Assembly (NCBI GenBank): GCA_914767715.1
Contig: OU612073.1
Span: 3,038,001-3,102,000, forward strand
Length of the DNA stretch: 64,000 nucleotides
Direction: 5' to 3'
From: Membranipora membranacea
Taxonomy: Eukaryota > Bryozoa > Gymnolaemata > Cheilostomatida > Membraniporidae
The notes under the pieces are model-generated. The model was not told the DNA's origin. It did no database searches and was given only the letters and a program-made list of their open reading frames with translations. Each line of letters opens with the position of its first letter. The first letter of the stretch is position 1. Positions 22,696 to 34,539 of the stretch are shown one piece after another. Made by a program: the position numbers and the translations under genes.

Positions 22696-25230
22696 GGTAG
22701 AGACACGGGGGTGAGCAAATGTTGACTTTCTATACACCGTTGGAAAGCTACCGAGCTACTGATGCTTAATATTTCAACAGAAATTTGATTAGATGACGTT
22801 GCGTTGTTTTATCAAAGAAATGACGCCAAAAAGGCTGTTTTAAGTAAAATGGCTGGCACAGCCAAATTGACTGCAAGAAATTTCCAAACAGGTCAACAGG
22901 TCAACCAATTATCTAGGGCAGCCAAAGATGTTGTAGCTAAAACTTTTTCTAGTTTCATCTGGAGTGCTCTTTAAATGACAAACGAACAGAATTTTAGCAT
23001 TATGGGTAATGTATCAAGATAAGGACCGACCATCAAAAGTAGATACATTTTGTGTAATTTTCAAATGATGCCAAATATGCTGTCAAAAGGACCATTACTG
23101 AGGTCACCAAAAATTTTTTTGGAAGTTTTCTCATACGAAGCCGCTTTGTTTAAAGAAGGGGTACGGGTCAGATTCACTTTCTCCCATCCCTATCCAGGTT
23201 GAAAGATCACCTTATTCTGATGATGTACATGTGCTCCAATTTGGCGCCAAATACATCATAACAATTTGTTTACATTTATAAGCAAGAATATGATGTCATA
23301 CGTAGGACTCTCATAAACAATGCCCGATCAATCAATAATGATTGATTTACATTTAGCAATTTTTCTCAGTAAATAATTATTATTTTTGAAAATCGTTATA
23401 GCTACACATTCCTCAACTATATTTGACTCTGCTGATGGATTTTTTCTTAAAAGAAAATTAGATATGAAAAAGTGTGAGAATACAATAATTTTGAGTTCAG
23501 TTTTTAGTTGAATGACAGGGTCACAATGTGTGCCACAGCAGGTGCACAGCAAATATTGATTTTTCTAGTGAATTATAAATCAATAGATCATTAATCATCA
23601 TGCTTTACGCTATTAAATATGACTCAATGCAGCCTGTCTTGACAAGGCATGCCATGCTCCATGTAATTAACATGATGTCAAAAGTTTTTAGGATATAAAT
23701 TTGAGCATAGCAAATCAGTAAAAGTAAGTCTTTTAAAAAAATTTTGTCCATATTATTAATCCCAGAACAAGTAAAACCCCTGTAGATGGACTACCATGTC
23801 TCAACAATTTATGCTGGATCTGAATTACAGTCCATCTTTAAAGTGCCTCGACCGGTATATAAGGGCCAGTCAATGTAAAGCGATCACCCAGCCATATCAG
23901 ATTCAAATGGGGTTAGCAGCATTCAAATTCCTCCTGCTTTTTCGGAATTAAGAGGAGAAGCAGTGAATTATTTTTAATGGGAATCAGACAAGCTGATGCG
24001 GAATTGTGTGATACACATGCCCAATAAATTTTTATTCCAATAATGGCATTGGAAAGTGGTGAAAATATGACTGATGTCATACGAAATTGCCCAATTCCGA
24101 TGATTTCAAATCATCCGCTTCAAAATATACGAGCTCTTATTGGTCAATTTTGACGTTATGATTTATGGTTTTAGAGGTTGCCTAGATACCGTTGTCAAGA
24201 TTGAAATTGACCGTTGTAATTAAACCCTATAATCCCAAGTGTGATGAGCCAACACAACAATAGCTATATCATAGCTTCTATTCAACTTTATTTATGGGTG
24301 TCTGCGAATCACAATTTCTTATATAACACACTTGACCACTTGAGAACGCAACGTGGACTGGCTGTTAGAGGCGGAGACCAAGGCCATTCTCCGCCTCTAA
24401 TTACATTGATCAGCCAATGGTCTTGCCTGTCACTTCACATGATTAATCCCCGTGCACCCCCTTCGATTCCTACCTCTTTAAGCATAATACATACAAGAAA
24501 TGCCAACACAATTCGGCACTGCTTTTCAATTTTCCTCGAATTGCGCACCACAGAATGCCCTTATAAACACTGTGTTCTGTGGTGCGCTATTGTAGGAAAA
24601 CTGATACGCAGTGCCAAAGTCTGTTGTCATTTCCTGTATGCACCATGCTTGATCAAAGCGGCTTCGTATGTGAGAACTTCCAAAAAAAAATTGTGTGGCG
24701 ACCATAGTGGGCATTTCAATGCTATGTTTGATTTTCTGTAAAATTGACACCAAACCTATATACCTTTTAATATCCGTGTTGATCTTGATACATTAGTTAT
24801 ACTGCTGAAAGTTGGAGTGTGTGTGTCATTTAAAGAGCACTTCAGAAGAAAATCTTGACCACAACATTTTTATCTGCCCCAAATTGGTGCTTAAAATTTC
24901 ACATTTTATCATCAGATTTAAAAATCAGGCACATTTTTGCGTGAGGAAAAAATCATATTAGGCTCTTTATTTATTATTTTAAGCCATAAAATATGATGAG
25001 CTATACTAAACCTCTAAGAATGACATAAGTATAACCGGCTTAGAAATTTCATGCAATCAATTTGTCTCGGCCATCCGCTTTTCTAAAAACAATTTTTTGG
25101 CCTCATTTTCATGATAAAATGATGCAACGTCATCCAATGTAATTTTTGATGAGCTATTTGGCATCAGTAGCTCAGCAGCTTTCCAACGGTGTATAGAAAG
25201 TCTATATTTGCTGACCCCCGTGTCTCTACC
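22696..25230. mobile_element. Long foldback element, TTAA-flanked, copy 1 (interrupted)
   Basis: Begins GGTAGAGACACGGGGGTGAG and ends with the near-exact complement, flanked by TTAA at 22692-22695 and 25231-25234. The arms pair over most of their length (for example ACCGTTGGAAAGCTACCGAG against CTCAGCAGCTTTCCAACGGT, and CATACGAAGCCGCTTTG against CAAAGCGGCTTCGTATG). The fold centre is a hairpin near 24543-24590. The left arm is interrupted at 23154-24477 by a second insertion. The element is related to 26971-28331. TTAA duplication suggests mobilisation by a piggyBac-class transposase. The 166-codon open frame at 24241-24741 spans insertion and arm and is not a gene. Confidence 0.85.
23154..24477. 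mobile_element. Nested TTAA-flanked insertion inside the foldback
   Basis: 1,324 bp between TTAA at 23150-23153 and TTAA at 24478-24481. Removing the insertion and one TTAA restores the left arm so that it matches the right arm (CCGCTTTG-TTTAAGCAT-ACATACAAGAAATG) and the uninterrupted second foldback. Its ends (AGAAGGGGTACGGG and CGATTCCTACCTCT) show at most weak inverted similarity. No transposase ORF. It includes a small hairpin, AGAGGCGGAGA...TCTCCGCCTCT, at about 24367-24402. Confidence 0.75.
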
Positions 25231-25349
25231 TTAAGCCACCAGTGCGTCATAAGCTATGAGTTCCAAGCTACATTCCATGTCCTTAGTGGCTTAGTTCCTT
25301 CTCTGATGAAAATAATCTGTGTAATTAGGACACTCAGCTTTGACTGAAT

Positions 25350-25610
25350 CACTATGTTTCCATGGGAGTTTTGAGTTTGAACTGAGGCTAATTAGCCTTA
25401 GCTTCGAGCTATGGAACTGCCTCCAAGATCGGCCTGAGCTCCAAGGTTTGGCTCGCACATATCAGCTGTCGTGGCCGAGCGACGGCAGTTTGTTTTGATG
25501 TTTTTTTCTCAGCTCTAACATGGGAATGCCTGCACATTTCGAGATCGAGCCAAGAGGTGACCACTCAGCTAGATTTTGGCCGATCTCGAAACTTACATGG
25601 AAACATAGTG
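25350..25610. mobile_element. MITE with CACTATGTTTCCATG inverted ends
   Basis: 261 bp, starting CACTATGTTTCCATG and ending CATGGAAACATAGTG, with further internal complementarity (CGAGATCGAGCC, GGCCGATCTCG). No clear target-site duplication, so the superfamily is not assigned. Confidence 0.7.
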
Positions 25611-26430
25611 AAAGTAATGGCGATGAATTAGCGCTTGAACCATGATGTTTGACAAAACAGAAAACGGATGAATATCCAGATCCCGAGGGATCCTTCAATC
25701 TCTTGTTAATAAAAGGTATTCCGATAGTGTTTACTCCTTTGGTGGTAGGAAAATACCCTGAATGCATGCACGGGCAGTCAGCGAAATACATAGGTTTTAT
25801 ACTATAATCATAATTATTCAATAGTTAATACACCATGATCAGGCTTGCTATTGTCTGAATAATACAGAGTTAGTACTGTATTTAGTTCATCGAAAATAGG
25901 AAGAATACATTGCTTTCACAATTTTTGATGTATTTTATTCCAATTCCAGCTCAGCTCATATATCTGCAACATCTTTTCTTTGATAATATTGCTTGTAGCG
26001 AACGCAGGTTCTTGTGTACCTTATTAGGGATACGTTTTCTCAACAGTGAAAGTACCAAATAACTTCATGAGTCGAGCTTCGATATTTGGTTGTCAAATGC
26101 TCAAAATGAGCTTTCTCTCCAATGAAAGCATGAGATGGTGAAAGGAAGCCTATTCGCTGCACCTCCACTTTTGTATTTTTTTTTTTCAAGTATATGCAGT
26201 CGGTGTAAGAAAAAGGTGCCAAAGGATACATAAAACGCTGTGTTCAAGGCGCTGCGTCAGACACCTGACATTTGCAAAGGCGTCACTAAAGAGAACAAGC
26301 TTGTTCTAAGTCAATGTGCAGTAAACTTAGACATTTCATGACAAAAATTTATTATTTTACAGAATTCGAAAATTACAGACTTTATGCAAATAAAAAAATA
26401 TTTTATAATAAGACAACTTCATGTTTCCCT
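25611..26430. other. Non-coding stretch left of the 261-aa gene
   Basis: No supported gene. A 119-codon minus-strand frame (25462-25821) runs through the neighbouring MITE and has no recognisable motif. Confidence 0.45.
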
Positions 26431-26434
26431 ATGT

Positions 26435-26486
26435 CTCGCCGGGGGGCCGTCGGGCGAGGGGCAAAAGTCTGGGGGGCTCAGACTAG
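26435..26486 (+). repeat. GC-rich hairpin repeat, copy 1
   Basis: CTCGCCGGGGGGCCGTCGGG CGAG forms a GC-rich stem, followed by a conserved AAAAGTCTGGGGGGCTCAGACTAG segment. Nearly identical at 41802-41858; diverged copies at 42458-42515 and 57128-57182. Here it lies in the 3' untranslated side of the 261-aa gene. Confidence 0.7.
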
Positions 26487-26491
26487 TTTCC

Positions 26492-29400
26492 CTACAATGT
26501 TGTGTGATTTTTCTCCAAAGTGGCGTCATCGTGATTGCAATGAGGATTGCTTCGGGTTAAAAATGGGGGCATTCCTCTCATTTGCAGTGGTAGACTGGAT
26601 ACTTGCGCTGGACTAGGGAAGTAGAAACCACGCCCGTTCTGTTTTCTGATACTGGACTGCGGTGCTGAGTCTGTGAGTGTGATGATTGGGGGCGGAGTTA
26701 TCACTTTGAGACGGGAGAGTAAATCCTCACATTGTACAAATCGCTTATCTGTTGCTAGGAGGTTACGCGACATGTATTTAGTACCTCTATACCTGAAAAT
26801 AGACATCATTATACACAATCAGTGTCATTATCACGGTCAATTAAACCCTTAGTTGGTTGATCTCTCCAAGTACCCTAGATGATTAAGTCAGTATGATTAA
26901 GTTAGTATGATTAAGTAAGTATGATTAAGTAAGTATGTTTAAGTAAGTATGATTAAGAAAGTATGATTAAGATAATGTCAAAGACCGATCCGAATATCAA
27001 CATATCATATACCGTTGGAAAGCTGCCGAGCTACTGAAAATGAATACCTGAACAAAAAACTTGATTCGATGACGTTGTGTCATTTTAGGGAGGAAATGAG
27101 GCAGGAAACGCTCTTTTTGTCAATGCAGATTGAGCAGTAAAATTAATTGCAAAAAAAATTCAAAACCAGTGGAACGTATACTTAGAGATTGCGTTCATCT
27201 TAAAATTTGATTTTCTCTTATATATGACTAGTCTAAATTGACTTTTTACGTCACGCCATACAGCGCATGTTTTTTGTGAAGCCGTGAAAATATGTGAAAT
27301 TTCAATCATTAATTCATAACAGATCATAGGCTCGAATCAAAATTGATTATGATTTTCTCTTAGAGTACTCTTCAAATTTCATACACATTGACTTTCAAAA
27401 AATTAGCTTGCATATTGCAATGACAGTAGACTCTCGAATACGGCTAATGTTTTCGCCGCCTTTGCATAACGCCAAACATGCTGTCCAAATAACCATTATT
27501 GTGGCCAAACAAAGTTTTTTTGAAAGTTCTCACATACGAAGCCGCTTTCATTAACCATGGTGCACACAAGAAATGCCAACATAATTTTTCATTGCATCTT
27601 CATTTTTCTTGAATTTAACGCAAAAGAATGCCAAAAAAGACCTCAAAAGTCCCTCCAAATAGCTGTTTTTTGGCATTCTTTTGCGTTAAATTCAAGAAAA
27701 ATGAAGATACAATGAAAAATTATGTTGGCATTTCCTGTGTGCACCGTGGTTAATGAAAGCGGCTTCGTATGTGAGAACTTTCAAAAAAACTTTGTTTGGC
27801 CACAATAATGGTTATTTGGACAGCATGTTTGGCGTTATGCAAAGGTGGCGAAAATATTAGCCGTATTCGAGAGTCTACTGTCATTGCAATATGCAAGCTA
27901 ATTTTTTGAAAGTCAATGTGTATGACATTTGAAGAGTACTCTAAGAGAAAATCATAACTAATTTTGATTTGAGCCTATGATCTGTTGTGAATTAATGATT
28001 GAAATTTCACATATTTTCATGGCTTCACAAAAAACGTGCGCTGTATGGCGTGACGTAAAAAGTCAATTTAGACTAGTCATATATCAAAGAAAATCAAATT
28101 TTATGATGATCGCAATCTCTAAGTATACATTCCACCTGATTTGAAATTTCTTGCAATTAATTTTACTGCTCAATCTGCATTGACAAAAAGAGCGTTTCCT
28201 GCCTCATTTCCTCCCTAAAATGACACAACGTCATCGAATCAAGTTTTTTTTCAGGTATTCATTTTTAGTAGCTCGGCAGCTTTCCAACGGTATATGATAT
28301 GTTGATATTCGGATCCGTCTTTGACATTACCTTAAGTAAGAATGATTTAGTAAGTTTGATTGAGTAAGTATGAGTAAGTAAGTATGATTGAGTAAGTATG
28401 ATTAAGTAAGTATGATTAAGTAAGTATGATTAAGTAAGTACGAGTAAGTATTTGCAGGATGAAAAGTTAACGATTTCACATAGGCTTGACTGCATCATTG
28501 CTTCATTTTAAACACAATCTTTCTGGCAAAGATTCGTCCTAGCTAATGTTAAGTTGCCACAAACAACATAAACTAAACACTAGCTTATTATTTACTTCTC
28601 TAGAGTGATTGTGGACCAAAGTTTCTCTCTGTGTAAGAGGAGACAATTCTGTGATTAGGTGTTGCTGTTGTCAACTGATTACAATACACTTAATCAGCTG
28701 CTGCCGATCAGTTTTGAATCATTTACAGAACCGATCTAATTAACATGGCTCACCTATCATATTTTCTTAGAGTAGCTGTGCTGAGACGAACTTCAGAAGG
28801 TAACTTTGTTACTGCTATTTTCTCGCGGTGACTTATAATCTCTGTTTTTTCTCTTCGTATGCCCATCACCCTCTTCAGTGGTACATGAATCTGTAGACAG
28901 ATCACAGTCAGTCAGTCGAAGGCTCTAATACAAAAGTCAGTTGATCAGTCAAAATTCAAGTATCAAAAGACTGTATAGGAAAAACGCTAGTTGACAAGTT
29001 CATTAGACTTGTTCATTTTTTTGATATTTTTATTGTCAATCTACAATCATCTTCAGTAATGTTTTTCATTCATAAAGTTCATAAAGGCAGCTGGCTGCGG
29101 CCATTGTCATATTGAATAACCATTGGTCCTGTGCACATTTTACATAGAGGAAAAGATGGAACACGTTTTCCCATTTCTGGTAAAGTAAATCTCGTGAACA
29201 CATTCTTACCAGAAAAACAAGATGGAGAAAATAAGAATAAAACACTTTTAAGATAGTTATGAATATCATTACCAGTGAAACAATGCAGAACAAAACCAAT
29301 TTAACAAATTGATATGAGAGTGTGAATGAGAACTTGTGGGATCATACTTACAGAGCTGTCTTAATTTTTTTATGAATTGCTTAAATTTACAGTAGGTAGA

Positions 29401-32400
29401 TCCAGCTAAACAGATGCTAAATTGTACAGTTTGATATTGAGAGTTTCAAGCAAGATCTGCAAGGCTTAAAGTACAATCAAGAAATATTTTTGCAAGCCAA
29501 GACAACCTTTAGATAAAGTTGATAGGATCTAGCTTCTCCCAGGGCCAAATAATTTCATATCACAACTTCATTTACAAAAATGTAGTTGATCGCCCCAGCC
29601 CAATACATTTTTGATGTCATATAATTTAGTTTTTTTTCAAATCAAAAAGTAGCTGAGCAGTTTCCAGAAATGTCGATAAAACTACAAATTTTTATTTATG
29701 TCCGGATTATTTTCTGCGTACCTGCTGTTGAGGATCTCCAGAGTTGTAATCCGGGGAGCTGTAGAGGACTTTCATACTGGGAGGTCTAACCACTGTGTTA
29801 TCTATATGTATGGATGGTAAGTTCAAACAGTTAATTCTAACATCATCTTCCCTCTTCCATTTACCTGAAACAGTGACAGAAACATGACAGAAGCAAGACA
29901 AAACACTGACAAATACGCGACAAAAACATGACAACACAGAGACAGAAAAATGATGGTAACATATACAGGGACAGATACTTGACAGAAACAAGACAATACA
30001 GTGACAGAAATATGACAGCTACATGACAACACAATATAGAAAAACAAGACAATACAGAGAAAGAAAGACAATGGGGCACGACGATACAGAGACAGAAATA
30101 TGAAAGTAACATGAAAGATCACGAAATTAAAAGGTTGAAGCGGATTCCTTCAAGTTGAAAATGACAAAATGGTTATCTGATTCCTAAGGAGCTATAATAT
30201 AATTTGGAAAGTGACACCATGCAACAAACTATTGGTATTTTAGTGCACGTGCTCAACTTTAAGTATGAGTTTGTTTTTTACTGCAAGTGAATGTTTGTGG
30301 CATTACATTATCAAACATTGTAACACTAAGCCACAAACGTGCAATTGCAGTTGTTTTAGAAAAGCCTAAGCCCTAAAGGGAAGAGGATGATGTTAAATTT
30401 CATGCCCATAGCCTTGAAAAGTGTGTGTACTTGCGAAGGTAAACATAATTTGACTCTCAGATGGATGTCTTCATGTACAGTTCGGTGGTAATCAATAGAA
30501 ACGATCACGTAACAAATTCTGCGCAAATATCTCGGATATCCTCAGTTGACAACAAAGGGCTCACTATATCCAATGAGTTAAAGACTTGCTATAAAATTGT
30601 GCCTTTTTTTTATTTGCCCTATGTTATGATAAGGGAGCTATTTACACACGCTATATATACATGTCCTATAGCGAATTGGAGTAAAACTTAAAAATAAACT
30701 ATTTAGCTAGGCTACATGTTGCAGCAGACTAAGCCAAACTTTAATGTTATAAAAGAAAACCTTGTGCTACAACAGCAGATTCATATAACAACTGACAAAC
30801 AGCATGGACTTTTTCGCAGTTAAACAACATTGAAACCTTCTATGTTATTTGGGGTTTCGACCAGCAAAAGATCCTCAATAACAATTAATGAATCTGATAA
30901 AATAATTATAAGTTTTTCTATTCGCAACAAGCATAAAACACAATGCTATTATGTGAGGCAAGACAGCAGGTCAGTCCCTAAGGCAAAGTAGGACAAGAAG
31001 TCGCCTTTTTCGACCGCTAGCTATAGCGTGCGTGATAAACCCATAAAAACACCCAGTGCCGGCCATTCTTATGTGAGTTACCTCTTTTCCTGACTTGCGT
31101 AGACATAAACGACTTCTTAGTTCGATCAACCAGCAGTCTCTCCCTGTTAGCTCGCCGGTCTAAGATCTGTTTCTTAGAGGCTAACAGTCTGTCCTGACTT
31201 GTGTTATCATGAAGGATTGTGTGCGAAATCTAGAGAGAAAACAAGTAAAAAAACTAATTCCTTCAAACTACTAGACAAGTTAGTATTCCCTGGAATTGAA
31301 CTCCTTGACTGTATCATATTGTATAGAAGACATTTGAGCAATTTCACATGAAGAGAAAAAAATGTTGCTCTTCAACTTTCAAGTAGCAAACCTGAACATT
31401 TTCAATTACTTGATGTATTTTATTAACATTATATAAAATTGAGAGTTCATAAAACATCAACCATTGACGGTTCAACAACATCATATTTTACAATTGCATG
31501 TAGTCCGAAGTCACTGTATTCAATTAAGTCTCAGATGGTTATTGTTGGTGGATTGTGTTTAAAATTTTGAAAAATATGGCAACAACATTTTGAGCACTCA
31601 TATGACAAATGTTGGAGAAATTAGCCAAAAACTGATGTGCAAAAAGGCATGTTAAAATAGTCCCTGTGATTTAAGTCTGGGATTTCCAGAGAGATCAGGT
31701 CCAAATCTCATACAGCATCAATTTATTTTCAACATCAGTCCCATGGTCCCATCTACTATTCTACTTGCTGATAGTTTGTGCATTTAACGTTCCCTCCCTG
31801 AGCAATATAGCTTGAGGACTCAATCTATAGACACATACCTTAGTTTTAGGTAGCAGGTGCTTGACACTAAGATGATCATCGTTTCCTTTCTTAGTACCTA
31901 AGGGTAGAGTGTCCTCTCTGAGCATAGCTTGATTACCTGTCACTGCGGCAAAATCTATTATTGTCAACCTGCCAAAAAGAAAAATGATAACAACACTATT
32001 GACTACTTTGGAGTGAGTAATTATTTTGGGACGAGCCGAGGGTCATGAAGCTTTAACTTTGGGATTTAACAGAAGTTCCAAGTCTTATCAAAATGTATAT
32101 TCGATGTTGTATCATGCACTAAAATCAGCATGCCTAGATCTATCAGTATGATGTACGTAGGGTGTTATCAAAATGTATTAGTGTGCAGACGTACTATTCA
32201 TGAGAGCAAAAAAAGTACCTGATAAGAGAAAAGTATACACAAAAAATATTCACCTATCGGTTCATGCTTGAAATAGTGAAATTGTTTGCTAACTAAAAAA
32301 TACTCACCCTCTTTGCTTTGTATTAGGTTCCACCTTTGGCTGGCTAGAATTGGCGCAAGCTAACATAAAGACACCCCCAAACTAGCTAAACTAAACTTTA

Positions 32401-32495
32401 ACTGTATTTACTCCTTTAGGTATGTAGTACATACAGTGTGTACATTTATGGTAATCATATAATTATGTAGGTTAAACTTACTCTTTATCCACCAT
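26492..32495 (-). CDS. Uncharacterised 261-aa protein, six exons
   Basis: Exons in order: 32495-32482 (ATG GTG GAT AAA GA), 31968-31839, 31229-31082, 29864-29722, 28803-28754, 26792-26492; 786 nt. Phases agree at every junction and the last exon ends in TAG. The protein starts MVDKELTIIDFAAVTGNQAM. Residues about 50-100 are highly basic and probably helical (LLASKKQILDRRANRERLLV, DRTKKSFMSTQVRKRGKWKR). The rest is polar and mostly disordered, with KVITPPPIITLTDSAP in the last exon. No signal peptide, TM segment, zinc ligands or known catalytic motif is visible. The 50-nt exon at 28754-28803 is the least certain; it is required to connect the phases of its neighbours. The last intron holds the 1.36-kb palindrome at 26971-28331. 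Function unknown. Confidence 0.65.
26884..28452. repeat. 14-bp minisatellite split by the palindrome
   Basis: Units of TATGATTAAGTAAG occur at 26884-26970 and again at 28332-28452. The two halves were one array before the foldback inserted at a TTAA supplied by the unit itself. Confidence 0.85.
26971..28331. mobile_element. Near-perfect 1.36-kb palindrome, TTAA-flanked foldback, copy 2
   Basis: Arms 26971-27638 and 27666-28331 are inverted copies with few mismatches around a 27-nt loop (27639-27665). Ends are GATAATGTCAAAGACCGATC and, on the other strand, GGTAATGTCAAAGACGGATC. TTAA lies on both sides (26967-26970, 28332-28335). It is inserted in a 14-bp tandem repeat. Homologous to 22696-25230, including the ACCGTTGGAAAGCT(G/A)CCGAGC and GAAGCCGCTTT blocks. 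No ORF. It lies in the last intron of the minus-strand 261-aa gene, so the pre-mRNA would contain a stem of about 660 bp. Confidence 0.92.
29866..30112. repeat. Degenerate GACAGAAACATGACA-type tandem repeat
   Basis: Irregular 12-20 bp units rich in ACAGAAA-ATGACA, in an intron of the 261-aa gene directly upstream (in its sense) of the exon starting at 29864. Overlapping minus-strand open frames here are products of the repeat. Confidence 0.7.
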
Positions 32496-34539
32496 ATTTG
32501 ATGCTGTAGGTAGGTCTGCAGTCACAGTTTATTCAAAACAAAAGACCAGTACAACTAAAATAAAAAGTTATAGTTCAACTTCAGCTGAAAACCTTATGGA
32601 AAACGTGAGCAATATCAATAGTTTCGGATACAATGAGGTCGAGGTAAAAAACTGAGGGATATCTGAATGATAAAAAGCGAGAGTTATCTTGATTATGCCA
32701 AAGACAGCATATAAATGTTGTTTTAGAGTAGGTCTGCAGTTGCCAATTATGCGAAATAAAATCTGTATAACTGAGTAAAAATGTAATTGTACAACACTTT
32801 TGCGAGCGATGTTCACATTAGAGTACACAAGGTAGGTTAAGCTGTAATACTGAATAGACGTGAGACATGTTCACTTACCAGACAACAGTGACGAACTAAC
32901 TAGCCAACTAACAATTCAGGGATGACCACTGTGACACATACAAGAAAATAAAAGGATAACAATTTTTGATGATATCTTCTTGAAAGAATAGTAAATTCCA
33001 AAAAACACACCTTAGCTGTCGGAAAACTTGTTTGCTGCAGTCAGGGAAATTAGCACCAACCAAATTTGTGAATATTAGCATCTAACTGCTTCACAAATAG
33101 GCTTCAAATCCCAGTCTCTATTCAGAGGTGTTTATTGAGTACATATTTAATCCCACAAAGTTTGATCTGTTTCCAATCATGTTAACTCCTCTGTTGATCG
33201 AGGTTTTATTTTGGTTCGTAAGCTTGCCAGTGACAAACATACGTGTTCCTAAATAAACATTAAAATGGTGACATTCTGTATAAGCTTAGTCTATGAATAA
33301 AATTATTCATGAAGTCACAAACGCATAAGTGTTTTGGTAATAGAGCTGATTTGAATACCTAAGTGCCCTACTAAATCCAAGTTTAATCTTCAAAGGACAA
33401 TGGATTTCAAAGTTCGTCATCAGCGCAACCCCTTCTAGCAGCATAATTTTACTTATGAACTATTTAACAGCCTCGGAAACACAATTATTAAAGACCGGTA
33501 TTCATAAAAAGCAATTACGTTGTTGTATTTAAGCTTTTCATCACTATCAACAGAAAAACAAAGCTGCGATTTTATAAGGAAGCAACAGGTCATGTCTTAA
33601 TCAATGCGCTCGGATCAGAATGTAAGATTTAGTCATAAACAATGTTGGAATCGCAAATAAACTACTAGACTTAAGACCAGATTTGAATGAGCAAGGTTCT
33701 ATGTACTGTTTTTAGTAATCATATTCACCATTATTCCAAATTATTGAAGGCAAGTCTTTGAAATGTAAGGAAATGAAACCATTCCACCCTCAGATCAATG
33801 AGAGGGAGTTCATTAGTCTGATTATATGAGCTAGAGCAGGGTGTTTGTTACAAACTCCCTGGCTAGAGGGCCACTGTACAATATTAGAATGGTAGTAAGA
33901 ATTGTCTCCTCAATGCATGGCTTGTAGCGTGACAGGGCAACTCCAAACAATTGGTAATGACTGTATTTGTATTCAGGGAACAAACACCTCACACTGACTA
34001 GATACATATTAAGGACATCATACACAATCAGCCTTTGCTTTTAATTAATCATATTTACATCCTGCCCACTCTCTCTATTTTATACACAGACCCTCACCTC
34101 ACATTATCTAAGTTCCTGCTTTAGCTAGCGAATATATGAACACCCTCAAACTTGCAACACCCAAACTCTAGCTGACTTTTATTCTGAAGGAAACCAGTGA
34201 AAAGGTCAGAATTATTGCATCTGACTCTCACCACGACTTTGAGTATAAACCCACATGGTAGGTACTAAACAACATATTGTTAGACTGTAAACATCTATGA
34301 AAAAAACACAGTTGGATATTCTTTGATCTTTATTTACAGAGCAAACTATATTACATGTTTTACAAAATGTATCAAACTTTCTGCTTGACTTTACAAACAG
34401 TCTTTGCTGGCTGCCTCGGTTCACCTTTGGCATGGCTTGCTCAAACCTTTCAGCTTAGTGGTATAAACAGGTACAGTTTAGAGTTATAATTGTTTTGTCT
34501 CTGACAGGCTGTGGATAGGAATGTGAGTCACCATATGTT
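32496..34539. other. Intergenic region between the 261-aa gene and SNRPE
   Basis: AT-rich. No exon, RNA gene or repeat was supported. The right part (about 34320-34539) probably holds the SNRPE 3' UTR, with a minus-strand AATAAA near 34327-34332. Confidence 0.45.

Noticed and set aside
24241-24741. 166-codon open frame, the longest outside recognised genes and their repeats
   Set aside because: It spans the junction of a nested insertion and a foldback arm, has no recognisable motif or codon bias, and is explained by the palindrome sequence.
25462-25821. 119-codon minus-strand frame
   Set aside because: Runs through a MITE, and its remaining part shows no motif; not supportable as a gene.
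29823-30122. Minus-strand open frames rich in Cys/Phe/Val that look like membrane segments
   Set aside because: Produced by the GACAGAAACATGACA-type tandem repeat in an intron; three frames are open at once.
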